Shown piece after piece: positions 8,345-19,459 of a DNA stretch of 43,837 bases. The notes beneath the pieces are model-generated. The model did no database searches, was not told the origin of the DNA, and worked only from the letters and a program-made list of their open reading frames with translations. The DNA comes from Mesotaenium endlicherianum (Eukaryota > Streptophyta > Zygnematophyceae > Zygnematales > Mesotaeniaceae): contig WELA01011341.1 of the NCBI GenBank assembly GCA_009602735.1, positions 601,639 to 645,475 on the forward strand. Direction: 5' to 3'. The position numbers and the translations under genes are program-made. Numbering within the stretch: position 1 is the first letter of the stretch; every line of letters starts with the position of its first letter.

Positions 8345-11300
8345 GTGTCTACTGGCGTGAAGACGAGAACTCACAAGGAGGTTATCCCCAGGAGCCTGCC
8401 GAGAAGCGAAAGACGAGATGTTGACAAGCCTATCATCGTGGAAGGAGTGGTCGACGGCAACAAGGTGAAGTGTGTGGTCGACAGTGGCGCAAGTGCAAAC
8501 TTTGTGCACAAGAAGCTGGTGAAAGAGTGGCGAATCCCTGTACATAAGCATTATGAGCCTAAGGAGGCAATTTTGGCGAATGGGCAAAGACTCAAGTGTG
8601 GTGCACCTACGGACGCTATTCACGTGGAAGTAGCGGGGCACCGGAGGAAGTTATGGAGCAGGCAGAGGTAGGTCACCATGAGGTGATATTGGGCCGACCA
8701 TGGCTGATGAAAGCCAACCTTCAAGTGCACTGGAGCACAGGACAAGTGAAAGTCCAAGGGCGTGATGGTCGAGTGGAGACAGCGAAACAGGTGGAGGTAG
8801 ATACGACCACAAGTAACTGTCTTCTGTCGAGCCTGCAAGTTAAGAAGCTATGCAGGGCGAATCAGGTGAAGGAGATGTACCTTGTTTTGGTGGCCCTGGC
8901 CAGGTCATCAGATGGAGCAAGCGTGAATCCTAACAGCCTGGGCGAATGTACATCGCCGGAGGAGCAAGTAGTGGTGTCTGATCCCCTTGCTCAGAAGGAG
9001 CAGAACCCAACTGCTCAAGAGAAGAACCCTGCTGAGACGCCTGCCCAAATTAAGGCGTTGTTGGAGGAGTTCAAGTGCGTTCTTCCTGAGGAGCTACCTG
9101 CAGGATTACCTCCACAGAGAGCTATGGAGCACAAGATTGAGTTGGAACCAGGGAGCAAGCCACCAGTGAGACCCGCCAATCGTCAATTGTTTGCGAAGTT
9201 GGATGAGTTGAAGAAGCAGCTGACATAGTTATTGGAGAAGGGATTCATCCAACCCAACGAGTCTCCATTTGCAACGCCAGTCTTATTTGTGAAGAAGAAG
9301 GATGGGACTATGAGGATGTGTGTCGACTACCGGGCGCTGAACAAGGTCACCATCAAGAATAGGTACCCACTTCCACGAGTGGACGAGTTGATTGACAGGC
9401 TTGTCGGGGCAAAGTATTTCTCGAAGATCAATTTGAGGAGTGGCTATCACCAGGTACGGATTGCGGAAGGAGACGTTCAGAAGACTGCTTCCAAGACTCG
9501 CTGTGGTTTGTTCGAATTCACATTCATGCCTTTTGGATTGAATAATGCCCCTGCTACATTCATGGGACGCATGAATAGTATCTTCAGACCCTATTTGGAC
9601 CAGTTTGTGGTGGTAGTTTTGGACGACACCCTGATCTATTCGAAGACCTTGGAAGAGCACGTGGAGCATCTGAGGAAGGTGTTGGAGGTCTTGAGAGATC
9701 AAAAGTTATATGGGAAGATGAGCAAGTGCGACTTCTGTCTCAAGGAGGTCGAGTTTCTTGGGCACATAGTGGGGGCTGAAGGAGTCAAGGTGGAGCAGAA
9801 GAAGGTGCAAGCAGTCAGAGATTGGCCGGTGCCTGCTGATATTCATCAACTCAGGAGTTTCCTCGGCATGGCGAATTATTATCGACGTTTCATTGAAGGA
9901 TTTGCCAAGATGTGTGCACCGCTGACGGACATGTTGAAGAAGCAGGAGAAGTGGCTAAGGGGTGACAAGGAGCAGCAAGTCTTTGAGAAGATTAAGGAGC
10001 TGATGACACAGGCACCTGTCTTGGCAATTGCAAGTCCAGAACTTCCTTTCACCATCATCACGGACGCATCAAATTTCGCAGTGGGAGCCATTCTTCTCCA
10101 GGACCAGGGCAAAGGATTGCAGCATGTGGCATATGAGAGCAGAAAGTTGAGTCCTGCTGAGCAGAATTATGCAGCACACGAGCGGGAAATGTTGGCTATT
10201 GTCCAGGCTTTTAGGATTTGGCGATGTTATGTGGACGACCGGAAGGTGTTCATCATGACCGACCACAAGAACTTGGAGAAGTTTATGACGCAACCAACGT
10301 TGACACCAAGACAGGCAAGGTGGATGGAGTTTCTGCAACAGTTCGACCACAAGATTGAGTATTTACCTGGGAAGATCAACCCTGCAGATGCTTTATCCAG
10401 AAGGTGTGACCTTGCAACTGTCTCAGTCATCAAGGAGAGTATGGACTTCAAGGAGAAGCTTCAAAGAGGTTATGAGGAGGACCCAGAGTTTGCTGATGGT
10501 GGAGCAGCTGAGTCCAACTCGAGTATGCAGAAGAAGGACGGCATATGGTATTATGGTGATTCCAAGAGAGTGGTGGTACCTGACATCAAGGAGCTACGAG
10601 ACTTACTACTTGCGGAGCATCATGACTGCTTATATGCTGGACACTTTGGAAGCGAGAAGACGGCTTGCGTGCTGAAACGGGAATACTACTGGAGAAATAT
10701 AGACAAGGACATCGAGGAGTGGATCAGGAGTTGCAATGCGTGCCAGAGAAACAAGACACCAAATCAAAAGAAGGGAGGTACATTGCGGCCCCTGCCTATT
10801 CCAGAGTATCCTTGGGAGCAGATTGCTATGGACTTCATCACATCGTTACCAGTCAGNGTCGTTACCAGTGAGTGGTCAAGGGCACGATGCAATTTGGGTT
10901 GTGTCTGATAGACTCAGTAAGATGGCTCACTTCATTCCCATGAAGGAGACTTCTACGACAGCAGATGTGGCACGGCTATTCTTTGATCATATCTTCAAGC
11001 TACATGGGTTGCTGAAGGTGATTGTTTCAGACCGGGATCCGCGGTTTACTAGCAACTTTTGGCGGTCATTGTTTACTTTGATAGAGACCAAGTTGAGTAT
11101 GAGCACTTCCTATCATCCTCAGACAGATGGGCAGAGTGAGAGGCTCAACAGAACTCTGCAAGAGGTGCTCAGGAGTTTCACAATGGAAGAACCTTCAGAG
11201 TGGGACAAGAAGCTACCAGGGTTGGAGTATGCCTACAACAACAGCATGCAGGGATCGACCAAGCAGTCACCATTCGCTATGGTTTATGGGAGAGAAGTAT

Positions 11301-11944
11301 ATCATCCAAGGAACATCTTATTGGAGAAGGCCAAGGAGACTCAGGTTCCTACTACACAAGCTTTTATGGAGCAGATGGCCAAGACTTGGGATATGGCGAA
11401 GACGTGTATTCGGAAGGCACAGGATGAGCAGGTCGAGCATGCTAACAAGCACAGGAGGGAAGTGACATTCCATGTGGGCGACAAGGTACTCTTGTCCACA
11501 GAGAACCTACCTTTCACAGGCAAGAGGAAACTGCGGGCACGGTTTACAGGTCCCTTTGTAGTGCTCAAGCAGGTGAATCTAGTGACCTACAAGTTGGAAC
11601 TTTCTTCAGGCTGGCGTATCCATGATGTGTTCCATGTCAGTTGTCTGCAGCCACACGTTGACCCGAATGAAGAACATCCAGGACAACAACCTACATCGCC
11701 ACCACCGGTCGAGATCGATGATGTATTGGAGTATGAAGTGGAGGCGATTGTCGGCGATCGACGAGTGAAGCGAGGTCAACGACTTGTTCAAGAGTATCTG
11801 GTCAAGTGGAAGGGCTACCATGCGGACGACAACACTTGGGAGCCAGAGGCCAACTTGACTCATTGTAAGAGTATGTTGAGACGTTATTTGCAGAATGCGT
11901 CGAAGACGTCGCATCTTGAGGAGGGGGGTGATGTAAGGTCATAG
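8345..11944 (+). pseudogene. Element B pol with protease, RT, RNase H, integrase and chromodomain
   Basis: The protease shows VVDSGASANFVH (8475-8510). RT spans about 9230-9800 with [19 protein letters not shown], an LDDTLIYS active site (9620) and [12 protein letters not shown]. RNase H spans 10040-10400 ([23 protein letters not shown]). The integrase has an HHCC finger ([18 protein letters not shown]) and a DDE core including VSDRDPRFTSNF (11025) and HPQTDGQSERLN (11116). It ends in a chromodomain (11730-11890; EYLVKWKGYHADDNTWEPE), which in this family tethers integration to methylated histone H3. Lesions: a one-base frame change near 8655, an in-frame TAG at 9226-9228 between protease and RT, and an N at 10857 flanked by duplicated sequence that looks like an assembly join. 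The final codons (TAG 11942-11944) overlap the LTR start. Confidence 0.9.
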
Positions 11945-12663
11945 GTTTATAAAGTGCATTTTTGAGTTTCATGAAAGTATGTTTTGATTGTATAGTAGTG
12001 TAGAGTGCATTTTTGTGGTCATTTTGATATAAAGTTTATCAAATTTGGTCAAGTATTGAGAGTTATGGATTTCCGAAGTTTAATTAGTGTTGAGGTCGGT
12101 TGACGACTGTCCTTAATTCGCGGTAAGCGCGACCGTCGGATTGACAGACAGCGTCAAGCGATTTGGCCCGTTAGAATGAACTCGAACCTTCACGTAAGCT
12201 CGGCTGACGCGGAGTGCCGACTAGGTCGATTTACCTAGAAAGTTTCAGTTTAGCGTAGCGCGTCTAATATAGAATATTTCAGTAATGTTGATGCATGTAT
12301 GTGGATGTCAATTCGGCCCGACACGTCAGATTAGACTGATCTGGCTTACTCACGAATATTCTGGAAGGGCGATTTGACGAACACTTACAAAAATCCCTAG
12401 CTTCCTCCTAGGTAGGCAGAAAATTATAAATAGGCATAACTTCTTTGTTTTTTATGAGTTTTCACTTCTGTAAATTTCTACGGGTTTGTCATAACAAGGC
12501 CTTTCATCCTAGTTTATTTGTGAGCGGTTTCTTGCTACTCAAAATGTTGAGTATTTTTCCTAAGCTTTGTTAGTGATATGCCGCTGCACTCTCTGGTATG
12601 ATTGCAACTAGTTCCTTTCCTCGTGAGTTACTACGCTTCCACTAGGGCACACTGCCCTTTTCA
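11932..12663 (+). repeat. Element B 3' LTR
   Basis: Starts TGTAAGGTCATAGG immediately after the polypurine run and probably ends near TGCCCTTTTCA at 12663, giving about 730 bp with TG...CA ends. The first ~350 bp match element C's LTR fragment (17392 down to about 17065) closely, including a GACTGTCCTTAATT box and the CGGCTGACGCGGAGT box. A possible TATA-like ATTATAAATAGG lies at about 12423. The right end is inferred from where element C begins. Confidence 0.78.
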
Positions 12664-15600
12664 AGGAGACTTAGGGACTCTACCCGGACTTAGTTCAAAA
12701 GGAGTCTTGCCCGTTGACGCGTGCACCGCACTGTTGACCGCAAACTGGATTTGAGGTAACAGGTCATCCCAATTGTCTTGCTTTTGGTTAATACATGCTC
12801 TCAGCACCTCTTGCAGAACTCGGTTAGTTCTTTCAGTCTGCCCATCAGTTTGAGGGTGGTTTGCTGTGCTGAGCAGCTGTTTGACTCCCATTAACTCCAT
12901 TAAAGCTCTCCAAAACTAAGAGGTAAATTTTGAGTCTCTGTTTGAGATGATATTAGAGGGTAGCCCATGTTGGCATACTACATGGTTGTAGAACTGTCTC
13001 GCTGTTTCAAGTGCAGTTACTTTGACAATTGTGGGGATGAAAATGACTATTTTTGTCAATTTATCCACGACTACCAGTATCGAATCATACCCATTGGCAG
13101 TTTGTGGCAAGGTTACCACCCAGTCCATGGATATTGTTTCCCAGCGTCCAGCTGAGATGGGCACCGGTTGTAAGAGACCTTTCGATGGTGTGTGTCTAGA
13201 CTTATTTCTTTGCTACTAATTACAGGACTTAACATATTTCAAGACCTCTCGAGGTAATCCCTCCCAATGATAATGTTTTGCCAGTTTGCCAACAGTTTTG
13301 GCCTGCCCCAAATGCCCACCCAGTACACTGTCATGTGCTTGACTCAGTAAAAGGGACCTTATTTCCAAGTTATTACGAATGACCAGCTTCAGCCTGCCTG
13401 AAGTGGTTACAATCACCCAGACCCCTCCCTTAAGCTTATACCCGAGTGCAGTAGCAGGACACACACCATCAGTGGGGCTGGGCTCAAATGCTGGGTCAGA
13501 AAGGTAGGCTTTCCTAAGTTGTTCAAGGAAGGACTTTTTCACCTTTAGTGAAGTGAGTGCACAAAGGACTTTTTCTACCGCAAGCTAACTGAAGTTTCTT
13601 TCTTGCAAGTCAAGTCTTCTAGAGAGTGCATCAGCAGGATTCAACTTCCTTGGTTTGAAGTCAATCTTGACTTGAAACTGCTCCAGTATCTGGCTCTAGC
13701 GGTTCTCTCTCCTTGACAGATTGGACTTCTTCTGAAAGTGAGTCAGAGCTAGATGATCTGTAATCACCTTAAAGGCTTTACCATGTAAGTATGCTGTCCA
13801 CTGTTTGAGCACATGAATGATAGCTAGCAGATCTTTATCATGCCCAGAGTAATTAATCTCAGCTGGATTGAATTTCATAGACTCATACAACACAGGATGC
13901 CAGTCCTGCTTTACCTTACCATCCTTTGTGGTTTTGTCAGCAGGCTGCAACAAAATAGCACCCATGGCAAAGTCAGAAGCATCAGTAACCACCTGCACAG
14001 GTTTGCTGGGGTCATACACGGCTAGCACTAGGGCAGACCAAAGAGCATCTTTAAGGATCTAGAAGGCAGCCTGCTGTTCTTTCCCCCACACATACCCTAT
14101 GTCTTTCTTAGTAAGGTCAGTTAGTTTACCGGCCTTTGTAGAATAGTTCTTAATAAATCTCCTATAGTAGTTAGTCACCCCAAGGAAGGATCTAATTTCG
14201 GAGACAGACTGTGGTACAGGCCAATCCTTTATGGTCTGGACTTTCTTAGGATCCACACTGATGCCTTCTTTGCTGACAACATGGCCTAGAAATTCAATAC
14301 TCTCCTTGAAGAAATCATATTTGCTCATTTTAGCATACAATTGGTTTCGTCTCAGAGTGTCCATGACTGTCGTTAAGTGTTCAACATGCTGAGCTTCATC
14401 TTTAGAGAAAATTAAAATATCATCCAGGAAGACTTGCACAAATTTATCCAGGTAAGGTCTGAAAATGTCCTTCATAGCACCCATGAAGGTCGCAGGAGCA
14501 TTAGTCAGTCCAAATGGCATCACGTCGAACTCATAGTGTCCATAACGTGTGCGGAAGGCAGTCTTGTGTTCATCCCCCTCTGCAATTCTGATTTGATGAT
14601 AACCACTCCCAAGATCTATCTTACTGAACACTTTAGCACCAACCAGGGTATCAAGCAAGTCCTCGATTCTGGGTAAAGCATACTTGTTCTTTACTGTAAT
14701 TCTGTTAAGAGCTCTGTAATCAACGCACATCTGCATACTCCCATCCCTTTTCTTAACAAAGGGGATGGGTGCGCCATAAGGTGATGTACTGGGGGGTTTG
14801 TAACCATTCCTTAAGCTCTGCAATCTGTGTTTTCAACTCTTCGCTTTCCATTTAGGACAAGCCATAAGTGCGTTGCCAGGGTGGCTGACTCCCAGGTAAT
14901 AAGTCAATCCTGTGATCCACTCCTCTCTTAGGAGGTAGTCCTGGAGGCATATTAAGAACATCAGTGTACTGAGCAACAAGTTTTGCAGCAGTAGGGTGCG
15001 CCGGAGGGCTAACCTTTTTCTCAACCACTTTTTCAGGTTGAGGGGGTACCTCTCTTAGCAGCAGACATAACATTCTGTCTTCCTTCTGGTTCCAGCTTTC
15101 GATGAACTCTATTGCATTCAGCAATTTGCATCCTCCTGGAAACCTCTCCTTTTTCTTCATTTGCTATCCATACAGGACAAGAGGAGGAGCATTGGTGGGT
15201 GCCAAGTTAGTCTGCCCATCACTGGCTCCTCTCACTTTAACTGTACCTCTGCTCCAACACACTTCAGCTTGATGTCTACTAAGCCAGGACCTGCCTAGCA
15301 CGAGATCATAAAAACCAGTGTTGAGTACCTCAAATGTATGCGTTTCAGTTAGAACCGCAATGCCAGAACCTAACTGGACCTCAATAGGCTTGGTTCTAAC
15401 TCCTCCCGGGATACTTGAGGCATCTCCAAGGAATATTTTTCTATTCCCTTGGGTGACAGTAGGCAGCCTTAGCCGCTTAACTAAGTCCTTGTGGATAAAA
15501 GTATGTGACGCCCCTCCGTCAACAAATGCCCTCACCTTCCTACCTGCAATCATGCAATGCAGTAGGATAGGGGGGACTGTCTTTTCTTGACTTTTGCATT

Positions 15601-15922
15601 GTTCTCCTGACTTAGCAAAGAAATGTTGGACATCAGGTGGAACAAGAGCATCCAGAGTGTGCACTCTCTGGACGTCTATATTGCTGATGGTCTCCTTTAT
15701 CTGGTTGTCAGGCATGCATAGTGAATCCAGTTCAGCAGGACCCATAATACCTGCTACGAGGGCAGCTAGTGACGACTCACTATCTCTAGCATCCTCACAG
15801 TCAGTAGACTGGATTACTGACTGTTGCTGTCTTTTAGAGGCTGGTCTTTTCTCTCGACCTTGGGCAGGTGCTTGACTTAACACTGCTCTCTGAAGTGACC
15901 CGTCTGCTGGCAATGGAAGCAA
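12664..15922 (-). pseudogene. Element C pol remnant (protease, RT, RNase H, integrase)
   Basis: The protease has FVDGGASHTFIHKDLV (about 15480-15525), with Gly in place of the usual Ser/Thr after the catalytic Asp. RT runs about 14800-14110: [28 protein letters not shown] (active site near 14430), [12 protein letters not shown]. RNase H follows (VVTDASDFAMGAILLQ, 13990) with a connection ending in NPADALSRR (about 13630). The integrase has HDSVLGGHLG (13310-13340), the MDWVVTLP strand (13120) and HPQTDGQTERTN (12830-12860). Internal stops are at about 15164, 14852, 14059, 13696, 13582, 13216 (two in a row) and 12913, all TAG or TAA. A phase shift lies between 14852 and 14823. Truncated at its C-terminus. 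Confidence 0.88.
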
Positions 15923-17058
15923 ACAGATTTTGCTGAGGCTGGTCTCGGCTTAGTCCTACCACCACCTCTTCCATAGCCGCCTCGAGAGAAACCACCTCTC
16001 CCTCTAGACTGCATAGCATTATACTCAAACTCATTCTCATCACCCTGATCATCCTCAGCCTGGTCTCCTTCAATTGCGTTGTAGGAACTGTGGGGCTTTT
16101 TTACAACCTTAGACACCAAAGCATTACTCTGGCGTTTGTGATTGAACTGCTGCTGATCCCAGGCATCAGCATCCTGGATCAAGTCAGCCAATTTCTCATA
16201 CTTCTCTTCATCAAAATGATCAGAGACTTTGGATGTCAAGCCATGATTGAAGTATACTATCCTATACTGCTCTGGCAAGTCTGGCTGCTTCATCATGTTC
16301 TCCTGAAACTTTTGAGCAAACTCAGCAACTTAAGTGGTCTGGTTCAGTGTCAAGGAGATCATCGCATAGATAGCTTTCTCCTGCTGATTGATCACATCAA
16401 ACTTCTCATGCAATTTCTCGACAAACTCTACCCAAGTAGGGTCACCGAATTGTTGAGCCTTACGCTCTCCTTTCCAATACAGCCACCAGTCTGCTGCACC
16501 GCCTTTCAGTAGAGCACCAGTGTGCCTGACCTTCTCGTAATCTTGCAGTTCTGGGTAGTTCTCCAGCCACTGCTTAACATCAGCGAGAAACTTGGTCAGG
16601 TAATAGTTTTTGTTCCCCTCCGGATCATAATCCTGAGGAGGTTTTGGCTTGGGCTTACTAGGCCCTCTGCTACCACCACTGGTGGTTTGAGAACCCAGTT
16701 GGTCTCTGTCCCGCAATAGAGACATTATGATTCTCTTGTCCTCCTGTTGGGACTGGTACATGCTCGCCATTTGCGATTGCATTTGCACGAACAATGCTCC
16801 CAAACCCACACTCTGAGGTGAAAGTCTAGCAAATGCAACAGTAGCAGTGGCATCTACTTGCTGAGTAGTGTTTTCAACAGTCCCTCTCGCTCCTGCTGCA
16901 GCAATTCCTGCCGCATTCAGTCGGTCACGAATTTGACCTAGGGGCACATTGAGTTGTACAGGAGGAGGTGGGTTCAAAACATTGGCCCTTGATGCCATAC
17001 GTTCCTCGACAGTGCGCTCGTCCGCTGGCTGTCCTTCCCTCCTTTCTGTATCTTACAA
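15877..17058 (-). pseudogene. Element C gag with CCHC zinc knuckle, N-terminally truncated
   Basis: Reading starts inside gag right after a TAA at the LTR junction; an ATG at 16998 begins MASRANVLNPPPP. A central region matches the Gypsy retrotransposon gag core (KQWLENYPEL, GGAADWWLYWKGE, WVEFVEKLHEKF, about 16350-16590). An in-frame TAA at 16330-16332 interrupts it. Reading resumes in the same phase with EFAQKF through an Arg/Gly-rich segment (RGRGGFSRGGYGRGGGR, about 15965-16010) and a CCHC knuckle, CFHCQQTGHFREQC (15880-15921). Gag packages the RNA; the knuckle binds nucleic acid. Pol starts in another phase overlapping the knuckle, as in many Gypsy elements. Confidence 0.85.
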
Positions 17059-17064
17059 TCGACA

Positions 17065-17392
17065 TTACTAGAATATTCTATCTTAGGCGCGCTAGGCTAA
17101 ACCAAAATTTCTAGGTAAATCGACCTAGTCGGTACTCCGCGTCAGCCGAACTTACGTGAAGGTTCGAGTTGACTCTAACGGGCCAGATCGCTCGACGCTG
17201 TCAGTCAATCCAACGGTCGCGCTCACCGCAAATTAAGGACAGTTGTCAATCGACCTCAACACAATTACATTTCGAAAATCCATAACTCTCTCAATACTCA
17301 ACCAAATTCGATGAACTTTATATCGAAATGACCACCAAAAAACATACTTTGAAGGAACTCAAAAATGCATTTCATAAACCTATGACCTTACA
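17065..17392 (-). repeat. Element C LTR fragment (U3 portion)
   Basis: On the minus strand it begins TGTAAGGTCATAGGTTTATG at 17392 and follows element B's 3' LTR for about 330 bp. It has an internal deletion compared with B near 17345 and includes the TTGAGTATTGAGAGAGTTATG block at 17273-17307. It ends at GTAATGTCGAT, where it joins gag coding sequence. It proves B and C are of one LTR family although inserted in opposite directions. Confidence 0.82.
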
Positions 17393-17442
17393 ACAAGCCA
17401 GTTCCAGTACCTGGAATAGTGGGAGATTAGAGACTCATCAGG

Positions 17443-18681
17443 ATGGTGAGCATGCAATCCGATAGCTTTAAAAATACGGTATTTTACCTGACACTGGTGC
17501 CAGCTTACAATGAAGTGGAGCGGAGGAGTTGGGAGTACCTGGCAAGGGAAACAGGGCAGCAGATGTTCTCTCCCCACCGGTTTCCTTGTAAGCTGAAAAA
17601 GGTTGAGCATGGGACACAGTACTACCAGCAGCCCACAGAGTGGAGGTGGATGACCGTCACTAACAAAAAGCAGGAGTGTGACCGAGCCCAACCAGATGAC
17701 TTCGACAATGGGCTAGACGGCTACCTCATCCTACCACCTCACATTGCCTCTTGGGACCCCAGGATGAATGGATGCCTCAGTAATATGAATGTGGAGACCA
17801 AAGAGCACAAAGGGAGGGGGAGAGACTATTTCTCTAAGGGGAAGCATGCCTTTGTCAAATGGACAAAGAATGCAGGCCGGATAGATATCAGCAGGCTGAA
17901 GGCCAAGCAACCTCAAGCACGTCCTAAGGAAGAGCGGCCAGTAGATATTTCCATGTCTACCAGGGAGCAGGATGACCTAGTGGACGAGACCCTTACCCTC
18001 TCAGAGGAGGAAGATGAGGAGGATGGGGAAGAAGAACAAGGCAGAGGAGAAGCATCAGGAGCTAGTACTCGGGAGACCCATGGGCAGGCAGAAGCAGGGA
18101 ATCCTAGGGCGCCAAGATCAGGTGTATGGAATGTGATCATTGTCATGGAGGCAACATGACCCCACACTCGTTCCCCTAGCCCACTCGCCCAAGCAAGGGA
18201 AGAAGCCGATCTGACTGTTCTTGGCAGCAGAGAAAGGCAGAAATCCCTAGAGGACCAGGGTACTAGAAGAACAACACGCGGAGTAGCCAGAGGTATGCTG
18301 GCCACCCCCTTTAGTCAGGGACATGTGCCTCTTGCCAATGTATTTCAACATCCTACCGGAATGCCTGTTTATGTGGGTATCAACACCCAGGTGGTTAAAG
18401 AGCAGGCTACAATCCTTCGTTTCCCTCGAGGCCCAACTTTAGAACAAACAGGGTTCTTTAGAAGGCCAGCTGACAGACCCAGAGGGCTGTCAAGATCTAG
18501 GTCCAGATCTCAGTCCTCTAACCTTGGAGCCCCAGGAACAACCCCCTTAAACATCAAAATCGTCCTTCAGTCAAGCCTTGCTGGAGGTCTCTCTGTTTGC
18601 ACCCCACAACGGAAGTGGACTGAGGGTGGAGGTGACAGTTCACTGTCACTAGTGATCCCCACAGCTAGGCAACAGTGTTGA
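17443..18681 (+). pseudogene. Unrecognised frame of 412 codons with one internal TGA
   Basis: ATG at 17443 follows an in-frame TAG at 17428. The frame is open to TGA 18157-18159, then open in the same phase to the TGA at 18679-18681. The first half is mixed polar/aromatic sequence (VERRSWEYLARETGQQ, PTEWRWMTVTNKKQE, LPPHIASWDPRMNG). It then turns strongly acidic (SEEEDEEDGEEEQ, about 18003-18045). The second half has a Ser/Arg-rich patch (RGLSRSRSRSQSS, about 18485-18523) and ends near ARQQC. A purine-rich GGCGGTGGGGGG follows at 18691-18703, resembling a retroelement polypurine tract. I do not recognise the family; it could be the 3' open frame of another LTR element or a captured gene. No catalytic motif is visible. 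Confidence 0.45.
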
Positions 18682-18782
18682 AGCAAGAGGCAGGCGGTGG
18701 GGGGTTAGTTCTGTTAGTTCCCTGACCATATGATCCTACAGTTTAATGTTGTCAAGGCGACAACAATTTATGTTGGAGGTAT

Positions 18783-19310
18783 TGTAATGAATCAGTGTAT
18801 TGGTAGATTCAAAATTCATTTATATGTGATAGTTGATTAAGTTCAGCTTGCTGAATATTAGTTAATATTCAGTCTGCTGAACTTTATATAATCACCGGCT
18901 AAATGACTCAGCCGAGAGCAGCAGGATGAAGTCAACTTAGTTCAGCTTGCCGACACATTCTTTGACAGCCAGTTGACTTCCGTACTCGATAGCAGCGAGC
19001 TGCCTAGATATGCATCTAAGTGTGATATGCTAGATGAATGGCCAGATGATATCCTTCGGATGGATGGCGATTCGGGATGATGGGAGATGGTTAACCGAGG
19101 TCCTACCAACGTGGTTAACCTCGGGTAGGCAGTGCCATCGCACTTGCCGTTGAACAGTAAACTCATTCCATGTACATAGGCTAGACATTGCTCTCGAGTT
19201 CGACATTTGGAAACGAGGCCAACTCTCTTGTACTGCTTACTGAGAGAGATTTGAATCTAAAACGAGAAGCCATTGATATGCACTGTCTCCTAGCCTTGCT
19301 TATGTGTGAG
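18783..19310 (+). repeat. Copy 2 of the ~530-bp dispersed repeat
   Basis: Begins TGTAATGAATCAGTGTATTG; upstream TGTTGGAGGTAT (18772) may be part of the end. It is the reverse complement of 21621-22156 along essentially its whole length, up to CCTTGCTTATGT near 19310. Landmarks include AACTCATTCCATGTACATAGG and GACATTTGGAAACGAGGCCA. It pairs with copy 3 as an inverted repeat around a ~2.3-kb interior. Coding potential is absent. Confidence 0.8.
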
Positions 19311-19459
19311 TTTACTGATTGTATTATTGATGCGAGTTTACTTGCATTTGATTTGCGAGTGTTGTCCACTGCTAGTGTGTTGTCTTTTGCTGTTTAATCA
19401 ATTAACAAAAAATACCATACAGATTACTCGTTGATATAAAGATCTTCATTAATTGGTAA

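Larger units (their letters stand above)
8269..12663 (+). mobile_element. Element B: 5'-truncated chromovirus (Ty3/Gypsy)
   Basis: The first bases encode the tail of a gag zinc knuckle (RDCYVKAKQ, 8270-8300, stop at 8335), so the 5' LTR and nearly all of gag are missing. Protease, RT, RNase H, integrase and chromodomain follow in the usual Gypsy order. A polypurine run (GAGGAGGGGGG, 11918-11928) precedes the 3' LTR at 11932. The left edge joins an element A LTR fragment; the right edge joins the truncated integrase of element C. Confidence 0.88.
12664..17392 (-). mobile_element. Element C: decayed Ty3/Gypsy element on the minus strand
   Basis: Read right to left: partial LTR (17392 to about 17065), gag (17058-15877), pol (15922-12664). 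The 3' end is missing: integrase stops in the segment after TGKTPFELSPGR and runs straight into element B's LTR. The 5' end is an LTR U3 piece fused to the middle of gag, so U5, the primer site and the gag start are gone. At least nine in-frame TAG/TAA codons and several phase shifts mark it as dead. Confidence 0.88.

Noticed and set aside
12661-16332. TAG/TAA reassigned to glutamine, as in some ulvophyte algae
   Set aside because: Host genes show no internal TAG/TAA in conserved exons, their frames end at TAG or TAA, and some element C stops sit where Trp is expected.
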